From Bradyrhizobium diazoefficiens (GTDB lineage: Bacteria; Pseudomonadota; Alphaproteobacteria; Rhizobiales; Xanthobacteraceae): a stretch of 64,000 nt of DNA. Positions 20,479-29,694 of the stretch are shown piece after piece (position 1 is the first letter of the stretch; each line of letters begins with the position of its first letter). The DNA lies in contig NZ_JAFCKW010000018.1 in NCBI RefSeq assembly GCF_018129965.1, forward strand, positions 51,143 through 115,142, written 5' to 3'. The notes under the pieces were generated by a model. The model saw only the letters and a list, made by a program, of their open reading frames with translations. It made no database searches and was not told where the DNA came from. The position numbers and the translations under genes are program-made.

Positions 20479-21836
20479 CCGCGAACCTTCTCGCCTTCAT
20501 TTGCGGCCCACCATGGGCCTGGATCGATTGGAGTGCCGTCTTTACGGAACTCGACATACAGCACAGGTTGACTCGCGTTCGTGGCGAGAATGGAGGCGAC
20601 TTGAGAGGTCGACCCCATGGTCGCGACAGGCTCCCCCGTGAGAACAAACTGTCCGATGTTGACCGAAATGCGCTCCATCCCGGCGATCAGGACATGATAC
20701 CCGCCACCGGCGTTGAGGATCAAGAGTTGTCCATAGCTGCGGAAGGGGCCGGCATAGACCACCCAGCCGTCACACGGCGTCGTGATCTGGGAGCCGGGCT
20801 TGGTGGCCAGCGAAATTCCCTTCTGGACCCCGCCCACCCCGTCGGAACCGCCAAAGTCCCTGATCTTGTTACCGTTAACCGGAAGCGGCAGCAGGCCCTT
20901 GGCCGAGGCGAAGGCGATGGCCGGGGTGGTCCGGGAGCGGTCCTTGAAGGCGCCGGGGCCGGGCTTGGCGCTGGCGAGCGCGCTTGCCGCCGCCTTGGCC
21001 TCGGCCTGCCTTTCGGCCTCCGCCGCCTTTTCGGCGGCCTTGGCGGCGCTCTGCAGATCCTGCTCCATCTTGGTGATCAGTCCCTGGAGATCACCGACCT
21101 GCTTTGACAGCGCGATCGCGCGCGCGCTCTCGGCGTTGAGGTCCTTTTCACGCGACGCCTGCTGGCGCTGCCGCTCGTCGATGAGGGCCGCGAGCCGGGT
21201 CTGGTCACTGCGGACCTTGTCGCGGTCGGCGGCGAGCTGGTCGCGCTCGGCGGCGATGTTCTTGCGCAAGGTGACGAGTTCGCCGAGCTCGGCGGCGATC
21301 GTCTCGGCGCGGCCGCGCAGGTCCGGCACCACGGCGCCGAGCAGCATGGCGGTCCGCAACGATTGCAGCGCATCCTCGGGCCGCACCAGCAGCGCCGGGG
21401 GCGTCCGCCGGCCGGCGCGCTGCAAGGCGGCCAGCACCTCGACGATGTCGGCGCGCCGCGAATCGAGCGAGCTGCGCGTCTGCTGCTCGCGGCCGTTCAG
21501 CGACCGCAGCCGCGCTTCGGCTTCGTCGATCTTGGCCTCGACGGTACGCACATTGGCGGCGGTGTCGATCAATTGCTGATTGAGCTGGGTGCGATCCTGC
21601 CCCAGCGCGGTGATCTCGGCCTTGAGCTTGGCCTGGGCCTCCTCGGCACTCTTCTGCCTCGCGCGTGCAGCCTCGAGCTCCTGCTCGCGCTGCTTGATCG
21701 CATCGGGCGAGACGGACGCGGTCTGCGGCGGCGCAGATGTCTGACCTTGCGCGATGCTTGCGCTCAAGACGCTTGCACCGGAGAGACCGGCGATCAGCAT
21801 CAGGTTGAGGACGGGCGCTCGCATCGCTTTGGGCAA
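20475..21836 (-). CDS. EnvC-like murein hydrolase activator with degenerate M23 domain
   Basis: A 453-residue secreted protein: signal sequence (to about residue 31), long coiled-coil region (about 45-280) rich in Glu/Ala/Arg, and a C-terminal LytM/M23 domain (about 310-450). In this domain the zinc-ligand positions are not conserved: the segment KGISLATKPG replaces the usual HxGIDxAxP, and YHVLIAG lacks the second His of HxH. That matches EnvC-type proteins, which activate amidases and do not cut the wall themselves. It overlaps ctpA downstream. Confidence 0.88.
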   Translation of the reverse strand: MPKAMRAPVLNLMLIAGLSGASVLSASIAQGQTSAPPQTASVSPDAIKQREQELEAARARQKSAEEAQAKLKAEITALGQDRTQLNQQLIDTAANVRTVEAKIDEAEARLRSLNGREQQTRSSLDSRRADIVEVLAALQRAGRRTPPALLVRPEDALQSLRTAMLLGAVVPDLRGRAETIAAELGELVTLRKNIAAERDQLAADRDKVRSDQTRLAALIDERQRQQASREKDLNAESARAIALSKQVGDLQGLITKMEQDLQSAAKAAEKAAEAERQAEAKAAASALASAKPGPGAFKDRSRTTPAIAFASAKGLLPLPVNGNKIRDFGGSDGVGGVQKGISLATKPGSQITTPCDGWVVYAGPFRSYGQLLILNAGGGYHVLIAGMERISVNIGQFVLTGEPVATMGSTSQVASILATNASQPVLYVEFRKDGTPIDPGPWWAANEGEKVRG

Positions 21837-21857
21837 AAGTGCTCGTTGTGGCGCGTA

Positions 21858-22340
21858 TCAGGCGCGGTGATAGGGATGGCCGGCCAGGATGGTGGCGGCC
21901 CGATAGAGCTGTTCCAGAAGCATGACGCGAACCATTTGATGCGGCCAGGTCGCCGAGCCGAACGCAATCGCCAGCTTGGCCTTACGGCGCAATTCGGGCG
22001 AAAGTCCGTCCGCCCCTCCGATCATAAAGATCGTATGACCGGCGCCCTCGTCGCGCCAGCGTCCGAGCTGCCGTGCGAAGACGGTGGAGTCGAGGTTCTG
22101 GCCGCGCTCGTCCAGCGCCACCAGGATCGACTTGTCGGGGACATGCGCGGAGATCGCCGCGGCCTCTTCGGCCATTCGGGTCGCGGCGTCGCGCGCGCGG
22201 CTCTCGGGAACTTCGTGGACGCTGAGCTCGCGGAATCCGAGCTTGCGGCCGGCCTCGTCGAACCGCTCGAAATAGCGGTCGGCAAGCTCCCGTTCGGGGC
22301 CTTGCTTCAGCCGGCCCACTGCAATGACGGCAACACGCAT
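21858..22340 (-). CDS. rlmH: 23S rRNA pseudouridine1915 N3-methyltransferase
   Basis: SPOUT-family methyltransferase acting on pseudouridine 1915 in helix 69 of 23S rRNA. The 160-residue protein has the knotted C-terminal half with FMIGGADGLSPELR, KLAIAFGSATWPHQMVRV and the terminal LAGHPYHR that is characteristic of RlmH. Its neighbour rsfS, also ribosome-related, lies upstream on the same strand, a very common pairing. Confidence 0.96.
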   Translation of the reverse strand: MRVAVIAVGRLKQGPERELADRYFERFDEAGRKLGFRELSVHEVPESRARDAATRMAEEAAAISAHVPDKSILVALDERGQNLDSTVFARQLGRWRDEGAGHTIFMIGGADGLSPELRRKAKLAIAFGSATWPHQMVRVMLLEQLYRAATILAGHPYHRA

Positions 22341-22435
22341 GATGTTTTCAGGGTCGCGTTTTCAAGGCCGCGCGCAGGTTGCGCGCGCACGACGCTAGCA
22401 TGCGCGTCGGCCGATTCGAAATCGGCCAGCAGACC

Positions 22436-22885
22436 CTAGATCGCCTTCGCCGCGACCGCTTTCGCCGCCCCTGGACCCTGCGTGTACAAGCGCTCAAGGT
22501 TGTAGAACTCGCGGACCTCGGGTCTGAACACGTGCACGATCACATCGCCGGAATCGATCAGCACCCAGTCGCAATTGGGCAAGCCCTCGACGTGGATGTT
22601 CTTGATGCCGTTTTCCTTGAGGCCCTTGGCGACGTTCTCCGCGATCGCGCCGACGTGCCGGTTGACCCGGCCGGTGGTGACGATCATGTAGTCGGAGTAC
22701 GCCGATTTGCCGCGAAGGTCGATGGTGACCGTCTCCTCCGCCTTCATGTCGTCGAGGCGGGAGAGGATCAGGCTCAGCGTCTTGTCGGCGTCGGGTTGCG
22801 CCTTCAAGGCCGCAGTTTTGGTCGATGCTTTACGCGCCGGTTTTGCCTTGGGTAAAACAGACTTCGTCGAAGCCGCCTTGGACAA
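22436..22885 (-). CDS. rsfS: Ribosome silencing factor RsfS
   Basis: Binds L14 and blocks subunit joining in slow growth. The 149-residue protein has a Lys/Ala-rich N-terminal tail of about 30 residues and the DUF143 core with TVTIDLRGKSAYSDYMIVTTG, RHVGAIAENV, WVLIDSGDVIVHVF and REFYNLERLY. The N-terminal tail is longer than in enteric RsfS, so the true start may lie further in, but no internal ATG precedes the core closely. It sits between nadD and rlmH in the standard order. Confidence 0.94.
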   Translation of the reverse strand: MSKAASTKSVLPKAKPARKASTKTAALKAQPDADKTLSLILSRLDDMKAEETVTIDLRGKSAYSDYMIVTTGRVNRHVGAIAENVAKGLKENGIKNIHVEGLPNCDWVLIDSGDVIVHVFRPEVREFYNLERLYTQGPGAAKAVAAKAI

Positions 22886-23027
22886 TACAGATGTGGTCAG
22901 GGACCATTCCTTTCACTGTATCGCGGACGCCGAATCCAGCGCCCACCGGTTACACTACATCATGTGGGGTTAAGGGTTTCAATATGCCAGAGAGCCCGAA
23001 ATCCACATGCCGTCCGAACAGTCTGAC

Positions 23028-23672
23028 TCACTTCGTACCTTTCCAGCTCCCGTCCGGGTTCCGCAGGCCCGTCGAGGACAGATTCAGCTTCAATCCGGTG
23101 AGGAAAACCCAGGCCGGCGGCGGCTGATCCGCAAGCAGGGTCGCCTTGTTCTCGGGCAGGCGGTAGCGCGCGAGCGCCTTGGCGGCGGGTGAGGCGAGGG
23201 CGCGAAAACTCTGCGGCGGGCGATCGATGACCGCTATCGGCACCTGGCCGGCGATGCGCCGCCAGTCCTGCCAACGATGGAATTGAGCGAGATTGTCGGC
23301 GCCCATGATCCAGACAAAGCGCAAGCCGCGGAGGCGGCGGCGCAGGGTGTTGATCGTGTCGATAGTGTAGCGCGTACGGATGACGGATTCGAGACAGCTC
23401 ACCTCGATTCTTGGGTCGTTGGCAACCTCGCGCGCAGCCTGCATACGCTCGCCGAGCTCATGCAGCGTGCCGTTCTCTTTCAGCGGATTGCCCGGCGTCA
23501 CCAGCCACCAGACGCGATCGAGCTGCAATCGCTTGAGCGCGAACTGGCTGATGGCGCGATGGGCCTGATGCGGCGGATTGAACGAGCCGCCGAGCAGGCC
23601 GATGCGCATGCCTTCGGTGTGGGGCGGTATGGCCTGCGCAAAGAAGCGCGGCACGATGAAATTGTTACTCAA
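23028..23672 (-). CDS. nadD: Nicotinate-nucleotide adenylyltransferase
   Basis: Adenylates nicotinate mononucleotide in NAD synthesis. The 214-residue protein has the nucleotidyltransferase motif LLGGSFNPPHQAH (Rossmann HxxH type), WVTPGNPLK-like segment WLVTPGNPLKE, and the C-terminal LSSTGLRN corresponding to the ISSTxxR motif. MRIGLLGG at residue 22 is a possible alternative start, giving a more typical N-terminus. Adjacent to proA as in many alphaproteobacteria. Confidence 0.95.
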   Translation of the reverse strand: MSNNFIVPRFFAQAIPPHTEGMRIGLLGGSFNPPHQAHRAISQFALKRLQLDRVWWLVTPGNPLKENGTLHELGERMQAAREVANDPRIEVSCLESVIRTRYTIDTINTLRRRLRGLRFVWIMGADNLAQFHRWQDWRRIAGQVPIAVIDRPPQSFRALASPAAKALARYRLPENKATLLADQPPPAWVFLTGLKLNLSSTGLRNPDGSWKGTK

Positions 23673-23694
23673 GGCCCGCGCCTCACGACGTTGC

Positions 23695-25002
23695 TTACGG
23701 CCGCGTCTGCCCGGTCCCGTGAACCCGATATTTGAAGCTGGTCAACTGCTCGGCGCCGACCGGGCCGCGGGCATGGAAGCGGCCTGTGGCGATGCCGATT
23801 TCGGCGCCGAAGCCGAATTCGCCGCCGTCGGCGAACTGCGTCGAGGCGTTGTGCAGCACGATCGCGGAGTCGACCTCGCTGAGGAATTTCTTGGCGACAA
23901 GCTCGTCCGCGCTCACGATCGCATCGGTGTGATGCGAACCGTGGGTCTGGATATGCGCGATCGCGCCGTCGACGCCGTCCACCACCTTCGCGGCGATGAT
24001 CGCGTCGAGATATTCGGTGTCCCAGTCCTCGTCGCTCGCAGGCTTCACGCGCGCGTCGGTCTTCTGGACCGCGTCGTCGCCGCGGACCTCGCAGCCGGCC
24101 TCGATCAGCATTTCGACCAGCGGCTTCAGGCTCGTTGCGGCAGCGGCGCGATCGACCAGCAGCGTCTCGGCTGCGCCGCATACGCCGGTGCGGCGCATCT
24201 TGGCGTTGAGCACGATCGACTTCGCCATGGCGAGGTCGGCGCTGGCGTCGATGTAGACGTGATTGACGCCCTCGAGATGCGCGAACACCGGCACGCGCGC
24301 CTCGGCCTCGACGCGCGCGACGAGGCTCTTGCCTCCGCGCGGCACGATGACGTCGACGGTCCCGTTCAGGCCGGACAGCATCATGCCGACCGCCGCGCGG
24401 TCGCGTGTCGGCACCAGCGTGATCGCGGCTTCGGGCAGGCCCGCTTCGCGCAGGCCCTGCACCAGGGATTCATGGATGGCGCGGCAGGAGCGGAAACTGT
24501 CGGAGCCGCCGCGCAGGATCACGGCATTGCCTGATTTCAGGCACAACACGCCGGCATCGGCCGCAACGTTCGGCCGGCTCTCGAAGATCACGCCGACGAC
24601 GCCGAGCGGCACGCGCACGCGTTCGATGGTCATCCCGTTCGGCCGCTGCCAGCTCTCGATGACGACACCGATCGGATCGGCGATGCCGCGCACGACACCG
24701 ATGCCCTCGGCCATCGCCTCGACCCGCGCCGGCGTCAGCGTCAGGCGGTCGATGAAGGACGCCGTCATGGTGCCAGACCCACGGGCCTCCGCGACGTCCT
24801 CGGCATTGGCGGCGAGAATGGCTGCAGAGTTGGCGCGGATCGCCCGCGCCATGGCCTCCAGCGCCCGGTTCTTCTGCTCCGGCGGCGCCAGCGCCAGCAT
24901 GCGCGCGGCCGCGCGGGCACGGGTGCCGAGATCGGTCATCAGCGCCGACAGATCGCTGGTCCGATCGGAATTGCCGTCGATGGCTTTGAGGGGGGCGGCC
25001 AT
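23695..25002 (-). CDS. proA: Gamma-glutamyl phosphate reductase
   Basis: Second step of proline synthesis: NADPH reduction of glutamyl-5-phosphate to the semialdehyde. The 435-residue aldehyde-dehydrogenase-fold protein has the catalytic Cys in MRRTGVCGAAETLL, SGNAVILRGGSDSF and GFGAEIGIATGRFHARGP. Length is normal. In this genome it is separated from proB by a short plus-strand toxin-like fragment, although both run in the same direction. Confidence 0.96.
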   Translation of the reverse strand: MAAPLKAIDGNSDRTSDLSALMTDLGTRARAAARMLALAPPEQKNRALEAMARAIRANSAAILAANAEDVAEARGSGTMTASFIDRLTLTPARVEAMAEGIGVVRGIADPIGVVIESWQRPNGMTIERVRVPLGVVGVIFESRPNVAADAGVLCLKSGNAVILRGGSDSFRSCRAIHESLVQGLREAGLPEAAITLVPTRDRAAVGMMLSGLNGTVDVIVPRGGKSLVARVEAEARVPVFAHLEGVNHVYIDASADLAMAKSIVLNAKMRRTGVCGAAETLLVDRAAAATSLKPLVEMLIEAGCEVRGDDAVQKTDARVKPASDEDWDTEYLDAIIAAKVVDGVDGAIAHIQTHGSHHTDAIVSADELVAKKFLSEVDSAIVLHNASTQFADGGEFGFGAEIGIATGRFHARGPVGAEQLTSFKYRVHGTGQTRP

Positions 25003-25119
25003 GGGAGTTCAACCTTCTGCTAAGGCGGTGTCCTAGCACGGAAATACCGCTTTTGCGAAGGGCGGGGAGGGTATGGCAGGGGTCCGGTTCGCGCCGCCGG
25101 GTCGGCCAATGGCCGGGTT

Positions 25120-25409
25120 GTGGCACTGGCAAGGCCCCACAAGCTGACCAAGATCTTGATTCGATCTGGGATTTCATCTCTTCGGACAGCATTCGGGCTG
25201 CCGATAAGCAGATTGCCCGCCGCGGCGAGATTTTCGAGATGCTTCTGGAAAATCCGCTCGCCGGGCGTGAACGTCGAGAGTTGCGCTTGGGCTTGCGCAG
25301 CTTCGCTGTTGGCAACTACGTGATCTTCTATGTCGCATTGCCTGATGGCATCGAGATCGTCCGCGTCATGCACGGCCGGCAGGATATCAATTCCGACGAC
25401 CTTCAATAG
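25120..25409 (+). pseudogene. ParE/RelE-superfamily toxin, probably frameshifted near the N-terminus
   Basis: The frame ending at 25409 encodes QADQDLDSIWDFI, a segment around ERRELRLGLRSFAVGNYVIFY and VRVMHGRQD, all characteristic of the ParE/RelE toxin fold. The matching N-terminal beta strand (VALAR) lies in another frame starting at a GTG at 25120, and the two join only if a base is added near 25130. In its own frame the toxin has only a remote TTG start (25053) preceded by non-toxin sequence. There is no antitoxin gene nearby: proA begins at 25002 on the other strand. I read it as a decayed orphan toxin; a sequencing error is the alternative. Confidence 0.6.
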
Positions 25410-25412
25410 CCG

Positions 25413-26534
25413 CTATCCGCCCATCACCAGATCGTCGCGGTGGATCATTTCCGAGCGGCCGCTGATGCCGAGGATCGCCATCACGTCCGGGGATGAGCGG
25501 CCCTTGATCCGCTCGGCGTCGTCAGCGTCGTAGGCGATCAGGCCGCGGCCGACTTCGCTGGTGTCGGGGCCGCGCACGATCACGGCGTCGCCGCGGGCGA
25601 ACTGGCCCTCGACCTTAATCACCCCGGCCGGCAACAGGCTGGCACCGGCGCGCAATGCCGCGACCGCACCGGCGTCGATCGTCAGCGTGCCCTTCGGCTC
25701 CAGTGAGCCCGCGATCCAGCGCTTGCGCGAGGTGACGGGATTGGCCGGCGTCAGGAACCAGGTGCAGCGGCCGCCATCGGCGATCGCCTGCAGCGGATGC
25801 TCGATCTTGCCGGATGCGATCAGCATATGCGTGCCGCCCGTCGTGGCGATCTTGGCCGCCTCGACCTTGGTGCGCATGCCGCCGCGCGACAGCTCGGACT
25901 CGGCGTCGCCCGCGACCGCCTCGATCTCCGAGGAAATGCTCTCGACCACCGGAATGAGTTTTGCGTTCGGATTGTTCTTCGGCGGGGCATCGTAGAGCCC
26001 GTCGATGTCGGACAGCAGCACCAGCAGATCCGCGCTCGCCATGGTGGCGACGCGCGCGGCGAGGCGGTCATTGTCGCCGTAGCGGATCTCGGTGGTGGCG
26101 ACCGTGTCGTTTTCGTTGATCACGGGGATCGCGCGCCATTCCAGCAGCTTGCCGATGGTGGAGCGGGCATTGAGGTAACGGCGGCGCTCCTCGGTGTCCT
26201 GGAGCGTCACCAGGATCTGGCCGGCGCCGATGCCGTGCGCGCCCAACACCTCCGACCAGATCCGCGCCAGTTCGATCTGGCCGACCGCGGCGGCCGCCTG
26301 GCTTTCCTCCAGCTTCAGCGGACCGCGGGGCAGCTTGAGCCGGCTGCGGCCGAGCGCGATCGAGCCGGAGGAGACGACGAGAACGTCGCGTCCCTCCTTG
26401 TGCAGCTTGGCCATGTCGTCGGCCAGCGCGGCGAGCCAGGACGCGCGCACCTCGCCCTTGTCGGAATCGACCAGCAGGGCTGAGCCGACCTTGACGACGA
26501 TGCGGCGGAATTGGCTGAGTTCGGGGCTGGCCAT
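25413..26534 (-). CDS. proB: Glutamate 5-kinase
   Basis: First enzyme of proline synthesis, phosphorylating glutamate. The 373-residue protein has the amino acid kinase fold (VVKVGSALLVD, VSSGSIALGR, NENDTVAT, LLSDIDGLY, GGMRTKVEAAKIAT) and a C-terminal PUA domain (about 275-360, SLLPAGVIKVEGQFARGD). The full-length ProB with PUA is the feedback-regulated form in many bacteria. The obgE-proB order known from relatives is interrupted here by two other genes. Confidence 0.96.
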   Translation of the reverse strand: MASPELSQFRRIVVKVGSALLVDSDKGEVRASWLAALADDMAKLHKEGRDVLVVSSGSIALGRSRLKLPRGPLKLEESQAAAAVGQIELARIWSEVLGAHGIGAGQILVTLQDTEERRRYLNARSTIGKLLEWRAIPVINENDTVATTEIRYGDNDRLAARVATMASADLLVLLSDIDGLYDAPPKNNPNAKLIPVVESISSEIEAVAGDAESELSRGGMRTKVEAAKIATTGGTHMLIASGKIEHPLQAIADGGRCTWFLTPANPVTSRKRWIAGSLEPKGTLTIDAGAVAALRAGASLLPAGVIKVEGQFARGDAVIVRGPDTSEVGRGLIAYDADDAERIKGRSSPDVMAILGISGRSEMIHRDDLVMGG

Positions 26535-26717
26535 GGTGCGTGCAACGAATTGCTTTTCAATGGGAAGTGGCGGAGCCGAAAAGGCGGCGCCGACGAGGCC
26601 TGCTTTTGCAGCAGGACGATGGCCGGCGCAAGGCGGCCGGAATGGTAAACGGCCTTGTCCGGGACGACCGCCTGGCTCAAATTGCCGCCAACAATCATGG
26701 GCTCAACGAGGAAACAT

Positions 26718-27683
26718 ATGGATCGCCGCGAATTCATCGCCGGGTGTGTCGCGCTGCCACTGCTGGCGCAGACGGGGGGAGCGCATGCGCAGGCCGGGCT
26801 GACCAAAATCATCTTCCCGTTCGCGGCGGGGGCCGGCGGCGACACGCTGTGCCGGCTGATCGCGCAGGAGATGGCCCCTGTTCTGCAACGGACCATCGTG
26901 GTCGAGAACCGCACCGGCGGCGACGGCCTGATCGGCATCAAGGCGGTGAAGGGCGGCAGCCCCGACGGCAGCATGGTGCTGGTGACCACGGGGCCCACCA
27001 TGTATTTGCTGCCGATGGTGGAGACGGTGCCGAGCTTCGACACGGCGAAGGATTTTATGCCGGTGTCGCTGCTGGCGCGGTTCGAATTCGCCGTTGTGGT
27101 CGGTCCGGGCATCGATGCCACTGACTTCAGGAGCTTCGTCGCCTGGCTGAAGGCGCATCCGGACAAGGCGTCATTCGGCGTGCCCAGCAACGGCACCATT
27201 CCGCATTTCACGGGCTCGAAGCTGGAGAAGGATCTCGGCATTCCCCTGACGCGTGTGCCCTATCGCGGCAGCGCGCCCATCCTCAACGATCTCGTCGGCG
27301 GCCATCTGTCGTTCGGCATCGTGACATTGGCCGATGCGCTGCCGCAGCATCGCGCCAGGGGCGTGACGATCATCGCGACGAGCAGTGCGGAACGTTCACC
27401 GTTTGCGCCTGAGATCCCGACGCTGAAGGAAAGCGGCATCGATCTCGTCGCCGACGCCTGGTACGGCATGTGGCTTCCCGCCGGCAGCCCGCCGGACGTC
27501 GCCAGCAAGCTCGGTGCTGCCGCGGGCGCGGCGCTCGCCAGACCCGAGGTGAGGGAGAAGCTCATGGCGATCGGGCTGATCCCGGTCGGCAGCAACGCGG
27601 ATGGCCTGTCGAAGGAGCTCGCGGCGAACACGGCGTTCTGGCGGCCGATCGTGACGGCGACGGGATACAAGATCGAGAATTGA
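26718..27683 (+). CDS. Tripartite tricarboxylate transporter substrate-binding protein (Bug/TctC family)
   Basis: Periplasmic solute-binding protein of 321 residues. The N-terminus (MDRREFIAGCVALPLLAQ) is a signal peptide with an RR pair reminiscent of Tat signals. The mature part shows the family features: FPFAAGAGGDTLCRLIAQ, VVENRTGGDGLIGIKAVK, PYRGSAPILNDLVGGHL and WYGMWLPAGSP. Bug proteins usually bind small organic acids; the ligand cannot be inferred. No TctA/TctB membrane genes are adjacent, which is normal for this large orphan family. The ATG at 26718 is preceded by GAGGAAA. Confidence 0.92.
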   Translation: MDRREFIAGCVALPLLAQTGGAHAQAGLTKIIFPFAAGAGGDTLCRLIAQEMAPVLQRTIVVENRTGGDGLIGIKAVKGGSPDGSMVLVTTGPTMYLLPMVETVPSFDTAKDFMPVSLLARFEFAVVVGPGIDATDFRSFVAWLKAHPDKASFGVPSNGTIPHFTGSKLEKDLGIPLTRVPYRGSAPILNDLVGGHLSFGIVTLADALPQHRARGVTIIATSSAERSPFAPEIPTLKESGIDLVADAWYGMWLPAGSPPDVASKLGAAAGAALARPEVREKLMAIGLIPVGSNADGLSKELAANTAFWRPIVTATGYKIEN

Positions 27684-27714
27684 GTCTTCTCCCTCGCCAA
27701 GCACTCCGCCGCCG

Positions 27715-27800
27715 TCATGGCCGGGCTTGTCCCGGCCATCCACGAGCTTCGGCGACTGGTGCAAGACGTGGATGCCCGGGACAAGCCCGGGCATGACGGC
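27715..27800. repeat. Second copy of the palindromic repeat found at 11608
   Basis: The sequence begins CATGGCCGGGCTTGTCCCGG and ends CAAGCCCGGGCATGACGG, as in the element between atpA and atpG; the internal part is diverged (GACTGGTGCAAGACG against GACTCGTGGAGACAAG). It lies between convergent genes, where it can also act as a terminator. Confidence 0.8.
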
Positions 27801-27821
27801 CGAGGGAGCTTCGTTCCCTCC

Positions 27822-29456
27822 TCAAAGCTTCGCGCGCTGCGCGATCCCATCCTTGATCGACGCCAGCTCGGCTTCATCCCAGATGCCGATCAGGATCCCG
27901 CCCTTCACCTGGAGCTGGTTGTCGGCATAATTCGCGATCTTCTCGCGCGGCGTGGTGATGTGGTCGTTCGGATGTAGCGCCCAGTCGAACAGCTCGGCCT
28001 GCAGCCGCGCGATGATCGCTGCACACTCCGGATCGTCGCCGCGATCCAGATATTCGTCCGGATCGGTCTCGAGGTCGTACAGCATCGGGCGGAAGCCGGA
28101 GGCATGGATGTATTTCCAGCGGCCGTCGAACACCATGAACAGGCGGCAGCGCTCGATCGGCTGGTTCAGCTTCAGCCGCACGTCCTGCATGGAATAGTCG
28201 TATTCGGAGAATGCGACCTTGCGCCAATCAGGAGGGGTCGACCCGCGCAGCAGCGGCAGCAGCGAGCGTCCTTCGAGGATGTGGACCGGCACCTTGCCGC
28301 CGAAATAGTCGACGAAGGTCGGCGCGAGATCGATGGCCTCGACCAGCGCATCGCTGCGTGTGCCGCGCGTGGCATCGGCCTCGCTGGAGGGGTCGATGAC
28401 GATCAGCGGAATCTTCGCCGACTGCTCGTGGAACAGATCCTTCTCGCCCATCCAGTGGTCGCCGAGATAGTCGCCGTGATCGGAGGTGAACACGATCATG
28501 GTGGTGTCCAGGAGGCCCCGCGCCTCCAGGAAGGTCATCAGCACACCCATCTGGTCGTCGATCTGGGTGATCAGGCCCATATAGGTCGGGATCACCTTCT
28601 CCCGCGCTTCGTCGCGCGCCATGTTGCGGGAGTAGCGCATGTCCATATAGGCGCCGAACACCGGATGCGGATTTTGCCGCTCGCGCTCCGAGCGGATCAC
28701 CGGGATCATGTCGCCGGGTGAATACATGCTGGCGTACGGCTCCGGCGCGATATAGGGCCAGTGCGGCTTGATGTAGGAGAGATGCAGACACCAGGGACGG
28801 CCGTCGGTTTCGGCCTCGCTGATGAAGTCCATCGCGCGCCGCGTCATGTAGGGCGTTTCGGAATGCTCCTCCGGCACGCGCGCGGCCTTGTCGGCATGGG
28901 TTAGCAGCCAGCCGTTCTGCAGACTACCGTCGTCCGCAGCGCCGGAGTTGGCCCACTGCTCCCAGGGATTGGGCGCTTCAAAGCCTTGGCTGCGCAGATA
29001 TTCATCGTATTTCGGGCGCGGCCGGCCGGTCGGATGCAGGCCGTCGTCACGCTCATACGGTTCGAAGCCGCATTCGGCGACATGCACGCCGATCATCGAT
29101 TCCGGGGGGATGCCGAGCGCCTTCATGCCTTCGAGATCGGGCGCCATGTGGGTCTTGCCGACCAGCACGTTGCGCACGCCGATCTTTGTCAGGTGATCGC
29201 CGAGCGTGGGCTCGCCGACACGCAGCGGCCAGCCGTTCCAGTGCGAGCCGTGCGAGCGCATGTAGCGGCCGGTGTAGAAAGACATCCGCGATGGCCCGCA
29301 GATCGGCGATTGCACATAGGCCTTGCTGAACAGCACGCCACGCCTCGCCATGGCGTCGATGTTCGGCGTCTTCAACGTCGGATGGCCGGTGCAGCCGAGA
29401 TAGTCGTAGCGAAGCTGGTCGCACATGATCCAGAGAACGTTCTTCGCGCGCGCCAT
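27822..29456 (-). CDS. Sulfatase-superfamily hydrolase, probably phosphonate monoester hydrolase-like
   Basis: A 544-residue cytosolic alkaline-phosphatase-superfamily enzyme. The formylglycine motif CGPSR is present (Cys53), with Asp13 in the MCDQLR metal-site segment, LVGKTHM, and the second metal site in FTSDHGDYLGDH. A long mid region and the C-terminal segment (WKYIHASGFRPMLYDLETDPDE) match the arylsulfatase/phosphonate monoester hydrolase group studied in Rhizobium. The specific ester (sulfate, phosphonate monoester or phosphate diester) cannot be decided. No formylglycine-generating enzyme gene is nearby. Confidence 0.88.
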   Translation of the reverse strand: MARAKNVLWIMCDQLRYDYLGCTGHPTLKTPNIDAMARRGVLFSKAYVQSPICGPSRMSFYTGRYMRSHGSHWNGWPLRVGEPTLGDHLTKIGVRNVLVGKTHMAPDLEGMKALGIPPESMIGVHVAECGFEPYERDDGLHPTGRPRPKYDEYLRSQGFEAPNPWEQWANSGAADDGSLQNGWLLTHADKAARVPEEHSETPYMTRRAMDFISEAETDGRPWCLHLSYIKPHWPYIAPEPYASMYSPGDMIPVIRSERERQNPHPVFGAYMDMRYSRNMARDEAREKVIPTYMGLITQIDDQMGVLMTFLEARGLLDTTMIVFTSDHGDYLGDHWMGEKDLFHEQSAKIPLIVIDPSSEADATRGTRSDALVEAIDLAPTFVDYFGGKVPVHILEGRSLLPLLRGSTPPDWRKVAFSEYDYSMQDVRLKLNQPIERCRLFMVFDGRWKYIHASGFRPMLYDLETDPDEYLDRGDDPECAAIIARLQAELFDWALHPNDHITTPREKIANYADNQLQVKGGILIGIWDEAELASIKDGIAQRAKL

Positions 29457-29550
29457 GCCTTGTCCCTGCCGTTTCCTGATCTTTCAATGCTGCGCTATCA
29501 GAGCCGCGATGACAACATGCCAGTGACGCGCGCGCCCTCGGCCTCACACT

Positions 29551-29684
29551 CCGCTGTCGTCCCCGCGAAGGCGGGGACCCACAACCACAGGGAGTGGTTT
29601 GGCGAAGACTGGGCGTTCGGGATTTCGAATATCCGCAACCGTTAAATCGCGCGGTATGGGTCCCCGCCTTCGCGGGGACGACGC
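29551..29684. repeat. Inverted repeat pair (GTCGTCCCCGCGAAGGCGGGG)
   Basis: TGTCGTCCCCGCGAAGGCGG at 29551 is mirrored by CCGCCTTCGCGGGGACGACG near 29684, giving a 130-bp element with long complementary ends. Each end is itself palindromic. It lies between the sulfatase gene and the obgE stop region. Confidence 0.75.
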
Positions 29685-29694
29685 CGGAGAGAGT

